Part shown: positions 6,741-15,618 of the stretch, piece after piece | Layout: each line of letters begins with the position of its first letter | Position numbering within the stretch: position 1 is the first letter of the stretch | NCBI GenBank assembly: GCA_963678925.1 | Contig: OY787533.1 | Location: 1,116,001 to 1,180,000 of the forward strand | From: G963665925 sp963678925 | Lineage (GTDB): Bacteria; Bacillota; Clostridia; Peptostreptococcales; Acidaminobacteraceae | DNA: 64,000 nucleotides | Reading direction: 5' to 3' | Notes under the pieces: model-generated | The model's database searches: none | The model's input: the letters and a program-made list of their open reading frames with translations, nothing else | Told to the model about the DNA's origin: nothing | Position numbers and translations under genes: made by a program

Positions 6741-9613
6741 TATCCTATCACCTCAACATAATTGCCGTGATACAGCTGCTTTCCAACTTTTTCGATTTCT
6801 CGTTTGATTACTTCTCGTGTTTCACGAATAAGTGCTGATTTTAGAACTTCATCTGCTGTGCCTTTTACGTTAACGGTCACAGTACTTTCAAACTTGATTA
6901 TCTGAGAAACGGGCTTGCTTGAACCACTTTCGTCTTGTTGCATCCTCGCTGTATCTTTTGGTTCTTCAGGTTTTTGTGGACTGAACAACTTTTTAAAATC
7001 AAAGTCAAGCACCTGAGGCTTATCTTGCTTTTCGGCCTCGGTTCTGTACCAATTCGGCGCATATTCTTTCAAAATATCTTTCAAGCCTGACAGCTCTACT
7101 TTGGGCTCAATAACTTGATTTTCTCTTGATGTTTCCGGCTTTGTCGGTATGAGCGGCTTGATTTCCAGGTCTTCAGATTTTACTTTTTTAATCTTCGGAG
7201 TATCAGACTGCATCAATTTCGGTTTCAATTCTTTCACCGCTGATTTCAGTCCGGACAATTCAACCTTAGGCTGAACAACTTGCTTACGTTCCAAGGACAT
7301 GCGTATCAAAGCTTTTGTAACTTTTGGGTCAAGGCTATTCATCTTGGGCTCATCAGGCTTTTTCGGACTGAAAAGTTTTGTGAAATCAAAATCCAGTACA
7401 CGCGTCTTGGGTTTTGAGACGTCCGTTTGATCCTGAAGCGTATGGCCTTCTTTAAGAATACTTTTAAGTCCAGACAGGCCAGATTTCGGCTGTGCTGGTT
7501 GAGTCGTTCTAGGAGTGTCCCTACTTGATTCATTCTTTTGCACCGCTAACGGTTTAAAAGCCTTGAGCAGAGATTTCACACCTGACAGTTCCACTTTTGG
7601 TTGCAGTACAGGCATTTCTTCCTTCGCATCAGAATGACTTACTGGATCACGCTGACTGATTGCTCTTAAAGCATGCGTTACACCGCTAAAGTCTATAGGT
7701 GGCTGTTCAAATTGCTGTGATACCGCTTGTGTATAGTGCATATTGAAAATGGGTGCTGCTCCGCGGATCACAGTTTGTTTCATGTCTGAAAGATGATTTT
7801 TCGAACCTGCAAGAATGTCCTTCGACTTGTCATGGGGTATGATTTGAGCCCCTTTTGGTAGGTTGAGCAGCTCTTTGCCACGTTCACCGACCCATGTAAG
7901 GCCACCACGCCAGTTGTCTGTACCATTAGCATTTTGTCCAGCTGTCTTTTCATTTGTAAAATCAACCGTGCCAAACTTCTCAATATCAACACCTTTGCCG
8001 CCAATGCCAGGTATAAAGTCTGGCAGTTTAAGCTTGTTCAGTACATCAATACCTTCGTTGACCTTGCCAATGACAAAGTTGATAGAGTCTTCAGCGCCTG
8101 TTTTAAGTCCAGTCCACAGGTCATCCATGAACTTTCGTGCAGTCTCTGATTTCTTATAGAGCAACACAAATCCTGCACCAAGGGCAGCGACACCCGCAAT
8201 AACAAGACCAATAGGATTTGCAGTCATAGCAGCATTAAGTGCCCACTGGGCCCCTGCCAGACTGTACTTAACACCAACGAGTGCATAGTCTTTTACATAA
8301 AGTGCACCTATGGCAAGTGTTTCTGCCTTATCTGCAGCAATCTGTGCCCACGTTGCAACCGTTAGCGCACCTTTGGCAACAGTAAGACCAATTACAAGAC
8401 CTTTCTGAAGAGCCCAAGCACTGCTGACGGCTATAATTGCACCTCTTACAAGGCCTTTATTGTCAATGGTCCACTGAAGGCCTGCTATAACAAGATCAAG
8501 ACCGTCAGTGGTAAGCTGTCCGAGATTGTCTTTCAGATTGAAGCCTTCTGTACCCAGCTCAGGGAAGAAGGTATGTGCTAGATCGCCAGCAAGTTCACCA
8601 ATGCGTTCAAATCTTGGGTCCACTTCAGAACCGAAAAATCGAATCATATCATTGAAGCCTGGAAGAAGTGTGCCATCTACGAAGGCCGTGAGATTGTCGA
8701 ATTTACCAACTGCAAAATCGACAACACCGCCCATTCTACGTTGAATGGTAGGGATTTTGGTTTCAAACCACTCAGCAAATTTTCCCTGAAGGGGAAGGAC
8801 TTTCTTGCCAAGCTCTTCGCGCATGTCGCCAAACGCATTCGTTGCTGATGCGATTTTACCAGGATCAGTTTTTCGCATGGCTGCGTTAACCCCACCGACA
8901 TTTTGCTGAAGAACCTCTGCAAGCATGGCAGCACGTTCCTGCTCAGTGCCAAATTTCAAGACCTTTTCCTGCGCTTCAGAAAAGTTGATGCCAGCTTTAC
9001 TAAGTGCGCCAACCTGACCCGCCATAACCTTGCCGACCATATTACCAATGGTTACAGCATCACCCTGAGTCGCATTATAGCCCTTCTGCTGTGCAAGTAA
9101 ATCGTTCATGCCAGGCATAAGCGTCTTTAGCGTGTCAGCTTGAAGCTGGTATGTTGCAAGCTGTTGCGTCGCAGACAGGGAAACTTCGTCACCAATAATT
9201 CCGAGACCTTGCAGTTTTGATGCATACTGCTCAACACCCTTGATTTGAACCTCTGTCATGCCAGCTGTGTTCTTCATAACAGCAGCAAGTTTTGTTTCAG
9301 CTTCTATTTGGTCGGTTGCAGCATCTGTCCAACCACTAATCGTGCTTTTTAGTGCACTGAAACTTCCAACCGCAAGCGCCGCACCCGCAAGGCGTTTCGC
9401 CATACTGCCAAGTTCATTGTTTGACTTCTTAGTTCTTTTATTGAACTTATCAAGACGCTTTTCAGCTCTATCAATAAATCCTGAAAATTTCTGAGTGGCA
9501 GAGCCTGCGCCCTTCGCACTATTTTTGTACTTGTCTACCGAACGATCCGCAGCGACAAGTTTCTTATCATCGACATTGAACCCAATATCGATAAACATGT
9601 CTCGCAGTGACAC
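6740..9613 (-). CDS. Tail tape measure protein
   Basis: About 957 residues, the longest gene of the prophage, between the tail chaperone pair and the Dit-like protein. The N-terminus is charged and helical. About residues 390-490 are hydrophobic (for example LVIAGVAALGAGFVLLYKK), as expected of tape measures that enter the membrane. The C-terminal third holds four copies of a PKVELSGLK-type motif and two of LDFDFTKLFSPKKP. I prefer the GTG at 9613, after AAAGGTGG, over the ATG at 9631, which has no clear site. Length sets tail length, so the tail should be of Mu size. Confidence 0.92.
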   Translation of the reverse strand: MSLRDMFIDIGFNVDDKKLVAADRSVDKYKNSAKGAGSATQKFSGFIDRAEKRLDKFNKRTKKSNNELGSMAKRLAGAALAVGSFSALKSTISGWTDAATDQIEAETKLAAVMKNTAGMTEVQIKGVEQYASKLQGLGIIGDEVSLSATQQLATYQLQADTLKTLMPGMNDLLAQQKGYNATQGDAVTIGNMVGKVMAGQVGALSKAGINFSEAQEKVLKFGTEQERAAMLAEVLQQNVGGVNAAMRKTDPGKIASATNAFGDMREELGKKVLPLQGKFAEWFETKIPTIQRRMGGVVDFAVGKFDNLTAFVDGTLLPGFNDMIRFFGSEVDPRFERIGELAGDLAHTFFPELGTEGFNLKDNLGQLTTDGLDLVIAGLQWTIDNKGLVRGAIIAVSSAWALQKGLVIGLTVAKGALTVATWAQIAADKAETLAIGALYVKDYALVGVKYSLAGAQWALNAAMTANPIGLVIAGVAALGAGFVLLYKKSETARKFMDDLWTGLKTGAEDSINFVIGKVNEGIDVLNKLKLPDFIPGIGGKGVDIEKFGTVDFTNEKTAGQNANGTDNWRGGLTWVGERGKELLNLPKGAQIIPHDKSKDILAGSKNHLSDMKQTVIRGAAPIFNMHYTQAVSQQFEQPPIDFSGVTHALRAISQRDPVSHSDAKEEMPVLQPKVELSGVKSLLKAFKPLAVQKNESSRDTPRTTQPAQPKSGLSGLKSILKEGHTLQDQTDVSKPKTRVLDFDFTKLFSPKKPDEPKMNSLDPKVTKALIRMSLERKQVVQPKVELSGLKSAVKELKPKLMQSDTPKIKKVKSEDLEIKPLIPTKPETSRENQVIEPKVELSGLKDILKEYAPNWYRTEAEKQDKPQVLDFDFKKLFSPQKPEEPKDTARMQQDESGSSKPVSQIIKFESTVTVNVKGTADEVLKSALIRETREVIKREIEKVGKQLYHGNYVEVIG

Positions 9614-9627
9614 AGCTCCACCACCTT

Positions 9628-9810
9628 TCATTTTTTCTTATGCATAAGAAGCATGGCCTGTTCTGCTTCAAAATAGGTATCTATGTCCAGTTTGTCTACA
9701 GCCTCAAGCCCGAAGCACTTTGCAGTCGCCCAGTAGTCGAGATTTTCCTCGGCAAGGCGTTTGTATGCACTGTAATCAATTGCATCGCCTGCAGTATGAC
9801 TAGGCGCCAA
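9628..9810 (-). CDS. Tail assembly chaperone, downstream (T-like) part
   Basis: A 60-residue frame between the chaperone and the tape measure. The only start is a TTG at 9810 with a weak site. It overlaps the upstream chaperone frame by 11 bases in the +1 (equivalently -2) frame. In lambda, Mu and many tailed phages the second chaperone is made as a frameshift extension of the first, and this arrangement fits. The product is acidic and aromatic (YSAYKRLAEENLDYWATAKC), typical of the T part. It may not be an independent protein. Confidence 0.65.
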   Translation of the reverse strand: MAPSHTAGDAIDYSAYKRLAEENLDYWATAKCFGLEAVDKLDIDTYFEAEQAMLLMHKKK

Positions 9811-10057
9811 GAAAGGTTTCTATTTGCTGCACGGCGTCAAATACGCCGCTGATATCTTCACCGAAATCATCAATCTGTACAGCAGGCGCCAGACAATTTG
9901 CAAGCAGGGCAGACATGTACTTTTCTTCCTGAAGAACGCCGCTGCCATTTTTGCATCTGTCACGCGTCTGAAGATACCAGCGCACACCTGGATGCACGAG
10001 GGCATGCTTTGCGTCTCCAATTTGAACCGATTTGATTTCTGGTTTTTTCTCACTCAT
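9800..10057 (-). CDS. Tail assembly chaperone, upstream (G-like) part
   Basis: An 85-residue protein just downstream of the tail tube and upstream of the tape measure, the fixed position of the G chaperone, which binds the tape measure while the tube polymerises. The sequence reads KSVQIGDAKHALVHPGVRWY, then a helical LSALLANCLA-like segment and ISGVFDAVQQIETFLGA. The ORF ends in a 20-base window where a slip into the next frame is possible, with TTT_C (Phe) just before the end. The family call is by position and composition. Confidence 0.75.
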   Translation of the reverse strand: MSEKKPEIKSVQIGDAKHALVHPGVRWYLQTRDRCKNGSGVLQEEKYMSALLANCLAPAVQIDDFGEDISGVFDAVQQIETFLGA

Positions 10058-10068
10058 TTTATATCCTC

Positions 10069-10500
10069 CTATGAACCTGTTGTGCCACTGTCTGTCGCTT
10101 CAAAGAACTGGTCAAAGTCTGCTACAGTGAACTTCCATTCGTTGTCTCCAACTTCCTTGCCACGCTGGAACTCAGCTTCGCTGCTGACCCATGCCTCAGA
10201 GCCATCAAGGCCAACCTTGTCATCAAAGTTAAGATCAGTCACACTCAGCGGAGCAATCTTTCCTGATTTTGCCGCCGCAAGTAGCTTTCTGTTGGAAGGG
10301 GAGTTTTGCGTCAGCGTAATGGACACCGTTCCTGTCTTGTCATTGGACTTCACACGTGTCACGCTGCCATCAACGCTGTTGTGCGGGGTATACTTCTCAG
10401 AATTTCGGTTCGCCTTGATGAACGTCCCATCTGCAAATCCTGTAATGATCTCACCGTCAAACACGATGAGGTGTTTCTTAGGATCATACGTTGCAACCAT
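10069..10500 (-). CDS. Tail tube protein (DUF3277 / Phage_tube_2)
   Basis: A 143-residue tail tube subunit. The N-terminus KKHLIVFDGEIITGFADGTF and then TRVKSNDKTGTVSITLTQNS are the standard blocks of DUF3277 tubes, which stack as hexamers inside the sheath. It follows the sheath gene directly with a short gap, as in other Firmicute Mu-like myophages. AAGGAGG precedes the start at 10500. The presence of sheath plus this tube type means a contractile tail. Confidence 0.9.
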   Translation of the reverse strand: MVATYDPKKHLIVFDGEIITGFADGTFIKANRNSEKYTPHNSVDGSVTRVKSNDKTGTVSITLTQNSPSNRKLLAAAKSGKIAPLSVTDLNFDDKVGLDGSEAWVSSEAEFQRGKEVGDNEWKFTVADFDQFFEATDSGTTGS

Positions 10501-10515
10501 GATTTAGCCTCCTTC

Positions 10516-11553
10516 CTAGACGATGATTCCGTCAATTTCAATGCCATGGAGTGCGCCAGAGAGCTGTGCTTTCCAGCCGTAACCTTTGGCAATACGGTTG
10601 TTCTTGTCGTTCTGGTCAATACTGTCCATTGAAGGCGCCCAGACTTCAATAATCGGTTCGTTGTTCTCATCCTTCGCAATGATGCCTTCCTGAGCACGCA
10701 ACTTGAGCGAGCCTTCAATAACGGCTTTCACTGCGGTAATGCCCGAAATTTCATAAGGCACGACATCGTTGTTAATCAGCAGCGACATAATGGACTCAGC
10801 CATACGTGCCTTGATATAGTCCTTGGCACGTCTTACATCGATGAAGGAACCGTCCGTCATGTAACCTTCTGTGAACATAAGAATGCCGTACTGCTCAATA
10901 TAGGTATTGACACTGCCAGCCTTAAAGCTTGCTGTGTCTGTTGTGTCATACCCTGAGTTCGTCAGCGTGTTTACCGTTTTGAACTTCCACGTCGTACCTG
11001 GTCGCTTGGGTGCCATCTTGCCGATGATACCAGCTTCACCGAATTTGCTCGGCACTTGATGCGCCAGAATAAAACAGCGGTCTGAAGCTATCTCTGACCC
11101 AAGTGTTTTGATACTGTCCACTGAAACCGAATTGTCTACTGATCCAACAGACACACCCATGATTTTCTCATTGGCTGAAGCCCAAGCTGCAACCGCCTTG
11201 ATATCGTCAAAATCACGACTTGTTAAAATGACAAAGTACCAGTCGTTGTTTGCTGGTGCGATAGTATCAAGCGCTCCTACAAGGTCTGCAGCTTCAGCAG
11301 GCTCGGAGCGTGTCACGTTGACAATGGCAAGGGTCGCTGGGCGAGGCTCCTGCGAAAAGATCATCTGTGCTGCCAGGTATTCCTCTGTCGCAGAGGCGTA
11401 GTCTGATGAAACTTCACTCAGACTTGCATACTCCTTGTAGGTGTCCTTGTCACCGTCAATGGCAGCAGTCACACCAATTATGAGCGGCTTTCCAAAACCA
11501 GCTTGGGTGAGCGCTCTGGAACCATCAGAAATATTGATAATTACATCAGGCAT
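10516..11553 (-). CDS. Tail sheath protein (DUF3383 type)
   Basis: A 345-residue contractile sheath protein. The N-terminus is short (MPDVIINISDGSRALTQAGF), followed by FGKPLIIGVTAA and a domain with ANNDWYFVILTSRDFDDIKA. The C-terminal part (YGILMFTEGYMTDGSFIDVR, then a helix) carries the interlocking arm seen in DUF3383 sheaths. It is the main evidence for a myovirus-type tail. It lies between the neck terminator and tube genes and overlaps the neck gene by one base. Confidence 0.92.
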   Translation of the reverse strand: MPDVIINISDGSRALTQAGFGKPLIIGVTAAIDGDKDTYKEYASLSEVSSDYASATEEYLAAQMIFSQEPRPATLAIVNVTRSEPAEAADLVGALDTIAPANNDWYFVILTSRDFDDIKAVAAWASANEKIMGVSVGSVDNSVSVDSIKTLGSEIASDRCFILAHQVPSKFGEAGIIGKMAPKRPGTTWKFKTVNTLTNSGYDTTDTASFKAGSVNTYIEQYGILMFTEGYMTDGSFIDVRRAKDYIKARMAESIMSLLINNDVVPYEISGITAVKAVIEGSLKLRAQEGIIAKDENNEPIIEVWAPSMDSIDQNDKNNRIAKGYGWKAQLSGALHGIEIDGIIV

Positions 11554-12053
11554 TAATATTCACCTTCATCCGTTTCCACCGCAACAATGCGCGGTAATGT
11601 TGTTGTTTCAACGCTTCGTACTTGTAACTGTACATCGAAGCCTTGTTTTCGTTCGTATTTCACCCTGCCAAGTAGAGCGTCCCGATTTGAAATGCTGGTC
11701 ACATTCCTAATGACACCGCTATAGGTGGCTAGAGTATTCTCGTAATGTCTTGGGTTCTTAAACCAGCTCTGAACAGACTGTGCAAGTGAGAAACTTTCAC
11801 TTCCAACCGTTGTGATGCTTAGGTTCACGACTGGAAAGGTGATTTGTTCTTCTACCATGTCAAGTTCATTCTCAGGATCAATGTATGCGTTTGTAAGAGG
11901 ATGTACTTCACTGCTGCCTGAGCTCATGAGTTTGAGTACGGCGTAAGAACCACTGGGTTTCTTGCCGCCCTGGTCAGCCAGGATCACGCTGCACTTCGCA
12001 TGCGCTTCAACACTTTTCAAAATGTCTGTCAGCAGTGCGTCGAGGTCAATCAT
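11553..12053 (-). CDS. Neck terminator protein gp12-like (tail completion)
   Basis: A 166-residue protein of the LIC_12616/gp12-like neck terminator type. Visible blocks are YIDPENELDMVEEQITFPVV, then LSITTVGSESFSLAQSVQSW and ENTLATYSGVIRNVTSI. These proteins cap the head-proximal end of the tail tube. It is exactly where such a gene is expected, between the connector genes and the sheath, and it overlaps the upstream gene by four bases. Confidence 0.78.
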   Translation of the reverse strand: MIDLDALLTDILKSVEAHAKCSVILADQGGKKPSGSYAVLKLMSSGSSEVHPLTNAYIDPENELDMVEEQITFPVVNLSITTVGSESFSLAQSVQSWFKNPRHYENTLATYSGVIRNVTSISNRDALLGRVKYERKQGFDVQLQVRSVETTTLPRIVAVETDEGEY

Positions 12054-12406
12054 TCAATCACCTTCTTGCCATTGAGCTTTTGAAGCCCCATAAAACGAGA
12101 ACCTTTATAATTGCGCTCAAGGGTGTAACGCACTGCTTCAACCTCTATTGTGTCGCCATCACTCAGGGTCAGGGCGTTTCCATCTGCGTCCTTCAGGTTA
12201 ATATCTGCAAAGACTTTCACGTCTTGTGTGGTGTATCTGCCTGTACCTTCAATACGCAGGTCTTCGCTTGTCATGAACACAACAGCTGCTTCAAAAGAGT
12301 TCTGTGCTTCATTTGCGGTCCAGCGTCCATCGATGTACTGGCCTTCACTTGCAGATACAAGACTGCAGGCTTTCATATGCTTTTTCAATATGCGTCTAAA
12401 GTTCAT
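12050..12406 (-). CDS. Putative head-tail joining (stopper-like) protein
   Basis: A 118-residue protein with an all-beta second half (FEAAVVFMTSEDLRIEGTGR, then TLSDGDTIEVEAVRYTLER), which resembles stopper proteins of the XkdH/gp16 type. Stoppers close the portal channel after packaging. It overlaps both neighbours by four bases (ATGA), so it is coupled to the gp10-like and neck genes. I rely on size, order and beta content; no diagnostic motif is present. Confidence 0.6.
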   Translation of the reverse strand: MNFRRILKKHMKACSLVSASEGQYIDGRWTANEAQNSFEAAVVFMTSEDLRIEGTGRYTTQDVKVFADINLKDADGNALTLSDGDTIEVEAVRYTLERNYKGSRFMGLQKLNGKKVIE

Positions 12407-13008
12407 CGTGTCATCACCTTATACACAACAGACTGTCTCAGCCGCCCTGAGTTTCCAATCAGCGGATTGTTGTCGCCCTTGACCGCAACCGTTGCAGGGG
12501 CATTGGGCGGGTCATTCATACTTTTAATCCGCTGCCTGATCTTGTTTTGAATATACAGACCCAGGCGGTTGTAAAAATCGTCTGCAGTCATTTCCATCAT
12601 AGCAACCCGTTTGAGCATGCCACGTGCATATTCATAGATGGCCTTTTCATTTTCATCAAAACCACTTCTGATATAACTCCGCTCAGGGATGGTCACTTCA
12701 CTCACTAGGGCATAGAGTGCTTCAAAACCCTGTTCGTTGTCAGCTTCACGTGCCAGTATGCGCGTGCCTCTTGGAACAAACAAGTCCTCATTCAGCTCAC
12801 TCGGACTGATGCCTGCAAGCTCTGGTTTCATGGGAATGGTCAGATATTTTCCTTTCGGCTTAATCGTCATGCCAAACTCATGAACCCCTGCAATCATGAC
12901 CATGAAGGAATCATCTTCACCAAACACACCAATCTGCAGCTGCAGCTCTCTTAGGCGACCAATCCACTTCTTGTACTGATCAATCTGGTTGTTGTCTGTA
13001 ATCTTCAT
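12403..13008 (-). CDS. HK97 gp10 / Mu gpG-like virion morphogenesis protein
   Basis: A 201-residue tail-completion protein. The pattern LQIGVFGEDDSFMVMIAGVH followed by EFG, then IPERSYIRSGFDENEKAIYE and a helix, is the gp10-type signature (IPARPF-like in relatives, here IPERSY). The C-terminus has LIGNSGRLRQSVVYKV, the conserved end of the family. Such proteins help tails join heads. GGAGGG precedes the start. It sits between the DUF4054 connector and the stopper-like gene. Confidence 0.8.
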   Translation of the reverse strand: MKITDNNQIDQYKKWIGRLRELQLQIGVFGEDDSFMVMIAGVHEFGMTIKPKGKYLTIPMKPELAGISPSELNEDLFVPRGTRILAREADNEQGFEALYALVSEVTIPERSYIRSGFDENEKAIYEYARGMLKRVAMMEMTADDFYNRLGLYIQNKIRQRIKSMNDPPNAPATVAVKGDNNPLIGNSGRLRQSVVYKVMTR

Positions 13009-13019
13009 ACGAAACCCTC

Positions 13020-13352
13020 CTAAGAGATGACGAAGATACCGCCACTCGACTTCTTCAAGATTCTAAGAACCTCTCTGCCATACGGCGTGCCTTTTAGACC
13101 GTCTTCTGAAGTCTGCATCTGGTAACTCTGAGAGCCGACACCGTCCAGCTTTTCAGTGGTCACCTTTGGCATGTCGAGTGTCCCAAGGTGTGCAGCCATA
13201 TAACGCATGAGCTTTTCCTCGTAGACAGGCGCATATTTCAGGTTCTGCATTTCGAGTTTTGCGTCCTCGATGTAGAGCTGAATGGTTTCATCGGGCATTT
13301 CAGAAAGGTTAGAAGCAATGGCTTTCACATTTGCAACGGTTGTTTCATTCAT
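13020..13352 (-). CDS. Head-tail connector protein (DUF4054-like)
   Basis: A 110-residue, largely helical protein. The helix with DETIQLYIEDAKLEMQNLKY and then EKLMRYMAAHLGTLD is the usual core of DUF4054 and gp6-like connectors, where a ring of helices docks under the portal. The C-terminal part (KGTPYGREVLRILKKSSGGI) matches the extended arm of the family. It lies next to the capsid genes, as expected. Assignment is by helix pattern and order. Confidence 0.75.
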   Translation of the reverse strand: MNETTVANVKAIASNLSEMPDETIQLYIEDAKLEMQNLKYAPVYEEKLMRYMAAHLGTLDMPKVTTEKLDGVGSQSYQMQTSEDGLKGTPYGREVLRILKKSSGGIFVIS

Positions 13353-13687
13353 TACTCATCATCCTCTTGAGAAGGATTCAGGGATTCAATCTGCTTTTCA
13401 ATAGCAGCCTTGACACCTTTACGTGTTTCAGTCTCTAGCCATTTTTGCAGTTTTTCCTGCGAAAAAGTAGACTCGACAAGTTCAATGGCCTTATCCGCTG
13501 GCGTAATGTCCGCCACATTCTCAAGGTTGCCCTCTTCAGCTTTGATAAGACCTTTACTGGTCAGGTGCTTCACAATAGGATGCTTCTCTACACGTGACCA
13601 GTCTTTTTCATCAATCTCATTGGCCCCGATGTTGAGGGTGACAGGGCCAATATGCTTAATGTGTTCCGTTTTATTCCAAACTCTCAT
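13352..13687 (-). CDS. Hypothetical phage protein (YqbF/gp36-type)
   Basis: A 111-residue acidic protein between the capsid and the connector. An N-terminal RVWNKTEHIKHIGPVTLNIG segment with a following EKHPIVKHLTSKGLI looks like the small N-terminal module of YqbF-like phage proteins. The C-terminal half is a charged helix. Similar small genes sit after the capsid in Firmicute myophages, and their role is unknown. It overlaps the connector by one base. Confidence 0.6.
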   Translation of the reverse strand: MRVWNKTEHIKHIGPVTLNIGANEIDEKDWSRVEKHPIVKHLTSKGLIKAEEGNLENVADITPADKAIELVESTFSQEKLQKWLETETRKGVKAAIEKQIESLNPSQEDDE

Positions 13688-13696
13688 GACAACCTC

Positions 13697-14608
13697 CTAA
13701 ATTCCGTCTGCACGACAGATGCCAAGTGGATAACGAATGACTGCACCACCAGTACGTTCTTCAAGATTGAACTGGCTGGATAGGTTCTTTAGAGGCACTT
13801 CTGGGTGTCTGTAAAGGTCCATCGGCACAGAGAGCTCGACAACATCTTTTGAGCTGTCAAACACGACCAGTGAGTCTGTGCTGCCATCGCCAACACCTAC
13901 AAGCTGGTCAACGGACTTGATGCGCTTGAACCACTTCTGCTGATCCAGCCACTGACGGATGGTCATTGGGTTTGTAACACTCAGCATGCGATCAAGTTCT
14001 TCGTACTGGTCAGGCGGTAGAGCAAGTGTATCTGCAATAATACCTGGCATCGCATTGACCTTCTTACGTGCAATACGAATGTCCTCAATGATTTCTGCAG
14101 GGGTTTTATCCTTCCACTTTGTGCTTGTTGCACCCGCATTCTGGTCAACTGCAACGGTCTGAATACCCGTCGCACTGACAAGACCTTGCGCTTTGTACTT
14201 TGCATCGCCCAGGTAGAAGAAGCTGTTTTCTTTCTCAGCAACTGCTCGGCGTGCAGCAACAGCCTTTGTCGTGTCAATGTTTCTGTTCATCATTCTGGCA
14301 GCACGCTTTTCCTGGACATCGATGGTAAAACCAGAAACGATGCCAAACACGCCTTGCGTATGACGTGTTACGTCCACATCTACGAGGGGCACATCATCTG
14401 CGCCGCCGTATGCGTAAATCTTTGCTGCGCCACGCTTTGTAATCATGTCATAGGAGATGGACTCCGCACCTTCAGGGTCATCGGTCTTCAGACTGACAAC
14501 CGTTCTGGCGGTAAGTTCCGATTCCTTTGCTTCATAAACCACGTTATCGATAGATTCGAGATCCTTCTGCGTTACAATCGCATCAGATCGTACACCTAGT
14601 TCTCTCAT
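13697..14608 (-). CDS. Major capsid protein (HK97 fold, DUF2184-like)
   Basis: A 303-residue capsid subunit. I start at 14608 (MRELGVRSDAIVTQKD) because AAGGAGG is nine bases upstream; the longer frame to 14680 enters the cement gene. Typical blocks are DDVPLVDVDVTRHTQGVFGI, AAEKENSFFYLGD-like AVAEKENSFFYLG, and a C-terminal LFQFNLEE-like FNLEERTGGAVIRYPLG. It follows the protease-scaffold and cement genes. It would form the icosahedral shell. Family by pattern and position, since no HK97 cross-link residues can be judged from sequence alone. Confidence 0.85.
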   Translation of the reverse strand: MRELGVRSDAIVTQKDLESIDNVVYEAKESELTARTVVSLKTDDPEGAESISYDMITKRGAAKIYAYGGADDVPLVDVDVTRHTQGVFGIVSGFTIDVQEKRAARMMNRNIDTTKAVAARRAVAEKENSFFYLGDAKYKAQGLVSATGIQTVAVDQNAGATSTKWKDKTPAEIIEDIRIARKKVNAMPGIIADTLALPPDQYEELDRMLSVTNPMTIRQWLDQQKWFKRIKSVDQLVGVGDGSTDSLVVFDSSKDVVELSVPMDLYRHPEVPLKNLSSQFNLEERTGGAVIRYPLGICRADGI

Positions 14609-14621
14609 TGCTTTGTCCTCC

Positions 14622-15098
14622 TTATAGCTGCTTGACAGTCTTTTCAGACGGTAGATTGAGTGAAAGTAGTGCCGTGCCACCTGCTGCGGCTGCGCTTAGA
14701 AACTCACTTCCTGAAATCTCGACACCGTAAACGCCGTTTGTCGCTTCAGAAAGGGGTGTTTTGTCAAACCAGCCATCGCTTAGGACCGCAGCCGTATCAC
14801 CAACGGAAACACCGCCAGAGTCCTCAGAAATCTTGACCCAGATTTGACCTTTACGAAGCACTGGCACAGGTACTGATTCGTCGAACTGGTCATTTTCAAA
14901 GTCACCTGAAGGCCCAATGGCTGCCACACCTGCAAAGATGTCCGTACTTGCAGCACCGTCCCAAGCCATAACCTGTGCCTCGGTGTCTGTACCGTATTTC
15001 ACAGCCTGTCCAAACCCGATGGTATTTTCAGATACCATCGAGCGCATTTCAACATGACCGCCTTCAGACGGATATCCTGAATCTTTGAGTTTATCCAT
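14622..15098 (-). CDS. Capsid cement/decoration protein (DUF2190 / gp53-like)
   Basis: A 158-residue protein between the scaffold and capsid genes. It has a beta-rich cement-protein layout: NTIGFGQAVKYGTDTEAQVM, then DIFAGVAAIGPSGDF and VSVGDTAAVLSDG. The pattern resembles structural cement proteins that stabilise the expanded shell. AAGGAGG precedes the start. The C-terminus ends in LLSLNLPSEKTVKQL. The function is inferred from family pattern and place. Confidence 0.8.
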   Translation of the reverse strand: MDKLKDSGYPSEGGHVEMRSMVSENTIGFGQAVKYGTDTEAQVMAWDGAASTDIFAGVAAIGPSGDFENDQFDESVPVPVLRKGQIWVKISEDSGGVSVGDTAAVLSDGWFDKTPLSEATNGVYGVEISGSEFLSAAAAGGTALLSLNLPSEKTVKQL

Positions 15099-15111
15099 TT
15101 CTTAGACCTCC

Positions 15112-15618
15112 TTAGTCCTTTTTCATATTCAGACGGTCTTTGCGCTTTGCGCTGACTGTCTCGCTGTCGCCTACAAACTTCAAATTGTTGTCACCAAGAC
15201 TGCGCTGATCACTCTTTGTAAATTCAAGAATTGTGTCAAAGCGTGCATTGATGTAGTCCTCGGACTTGCCATCTGCCTTGAAATCCTGATTCATGACTTT
15301 AATGCAGTCGACCTTGATTTCCTGATCTGACTTGCCCTTGAAATCGTACCCTTCATCAAGAATGGCCGAAGCGTCCTGAATGAGCATGAGTCTGCCCTCA
15401 ACGGCTTCATCGAGTTTTTCAGCTGTCACCTGCGTGCCCTCAAGCGCATCCTTTTCATCCTTGATCTTCTTGATTTCATCGTCCTTGCCGTCAAGTTTTC
15501 CCTGAAGCTGACCGTTCTCACGTGTCAATTTCTCGTTTTCCTGCTGCAGCGTGTCCAGTCTGCCTGCAACCGCATCATCTACGTTGTAGTCTTGACCATC
15601 GAGCTTTACCGTTTTCAT
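15112..15618 (-). CDS. Nested scaffold protein from internal start of the protease gene
   Basis: The same reading frame as the protease has an ATG at 15618 (MKTVKLDGQDY) preceded by AAGGAGG with nine bases between. This is as good a ribosome site as any in the operon. Translation there gives a 168-residue scaffold, which is the coiled-coil part only. Lambda C/Nu3 and Mu I/Z use the same device to make excess scaffold over protease. The nested product is inferred from the ribosome site and precedent. Confidence 0.65.
   Translation of the reverse strand: MKTVKLDGQDYNVDDAVAGRLDTLQQENEKLTRENGQLQGKLDGKDDEIKKIKDEKDALEGTQVTAEKLDEAVEGRLMLIQDASAILDEGYDFKGKSDQEIKVDCIKVMNQDFKADGKSEDYINARFDTILEFTKSDQRSLGDNNLKFVGDSETVSAKRKDRLNMKKD

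Noticed and set aside
9824..10507. 227-codon plus-strand frame
   Set aside because: Antisense to tail tube and chaperone, both well supported; no ribosome site.
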